Part shown: positions 52,213 through 52,265 of the stretch, one piece after another
Layout: the number at the start of each line of letters is the position of its first letter
Position numbering within the stretch: the first letter of the stretch is position 1
Assembly: GCA_964524755.1 (NCBI GenBank)
Contig: CAZGDR010000003.1
Location: 1-52,265, forward strand
DNA: 52,265 nucleotides
Reading direction: 5' to 3'
Source: JAQVOO01 sp964524755
GTDB taxonomy: Bacteria; Spirochaetota; Spirochaetia; Sphaerochaetales; Sphaerochaetaceae
Program-made: the position numbers and the translations under genes
The notes under the pieces: generated by a model
Seen by the model: only the letters and a program-made list of their open reading frames with translations
What the model was told of the DNA's origin: nothing
Database searches by the model: none

Positions 52213-52265
52213 TTACTCCCACTCAATCGTCCCAGGCGGTTTACTGGTAATATCGTAAAGCACTC
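52213..52265 (-). CDS. guaA: GMP synthase (glutamine-hydrolysing), last 16 codons plus stop
   Basis: The minus strand reads VLYDITSKPPGTIEWE followed by TAA. This is the nearly invariant C-terminus of GMP synthase (YDITSKPPGTIEWE), which makes GMP from XMP. Only the 3' end is in the window; the rest lies beyond position 52265. Confidence 0.92.
   Translation of the reverse strand, partial: VLYDITSKPPGTIEWE

Noticed and set aside
1..52265. CRISPR arrays, tRNA or rRNA genes, insertion sequences, prophage or integration genes.
   Set aside because: I read both strands for regular repeats, transposase motifs and RNA gene hallmarks and saw none.

Overview
The window is about 52 kb of a draft bacterial scaffold with two 100-base N runs. 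It is densely coded, contains no rRNA, tRNA, CRISPR array, prophage or insertion sequence that I can see, and looks chromosomal. Gene content (M16C peptidase, LPP20-type lipoprotein, many lipobox proteins, patatin with an outer-membrane barrel, class I two-subunit fumarase, potassium-dependent membrane pyrophosphatase, a sensory-type [FeFe]-hydrogenase homologue) suggests a diderm, anaerobic, probably free-living spirochaete. That assignment is inference from gene content; no marker RNA is present.

Layout. 1-1517 (+) is the 3' part of a carotenoid-desaturase-like FAD oxidoreductase. 1573-8960 (-) is a histidine operon, hisG-D-C-B-A-F-IE followed by a cation efflux gene. It starts with a His-rich leader peptide and an intrinsic terminator, a classical attenuator. 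hisH is not in the operon, and HisB carries an N-terminal HAD domain that has lost its catalytic residues. 8969-10351 holds a DUF308 membrane protein and a HAD nucleotidase. 10348-24621 (-) is a very compact run: glpK, cdaA, cdaR-like, acpS, truA, udg, priA, def, fmt, patatin, radical SAM, vanZ-like, fumarase alpha and beta, then an FKBP lipoprotein. It joins cyclic-di-AMP synthesis, envelope, translation and repair housekeeping.

24757-26905 (+) is a three-gene signalling module: DRTGG protein, RsbW-like ATPase, and an H-cluster protein lacking the proton-transfer cysteine. 26889-29730 (-) is an M16C peptidase split by an assembly gap. 29827-31450 (+) is nfo and a glycerophosphodiesterase. 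31447-37321 (-) is an envelope cluster of lipoproteins and exported proteins, with pepT. 37414-40393 holds a DUF2156 protein, a CPA2 antiporter and a PTS IIA (PtsN-like) protein. 40493-43888 holds a large lipoprotein and an MFS transporter. 43969-46157 is an ABC transporter operon with a YtrA-type regulator and an unlisted 56-residue membrane protein. 46351-51309 holds a duplicated DUF1576 protein with a partner, a CPBP protease and hppA. 51326-52099 is an internally duplicated protein of unknown function, and the window ends in the last 53 bases of guaA (-).

Most promising signals: the his attenuator; the pseudo-phosphatase domain of HisB; promoters placed so that transcription should start at the ATG (leaderless mRNAs) for three genes lacking a Shine-Dalgarno, and nearly so for the his leader; the H-cluster signalling module; and a possible -1 frameshift site at the end of the first gene. 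All coordinates and motifs were read by eye; no searches or folding programs were run.
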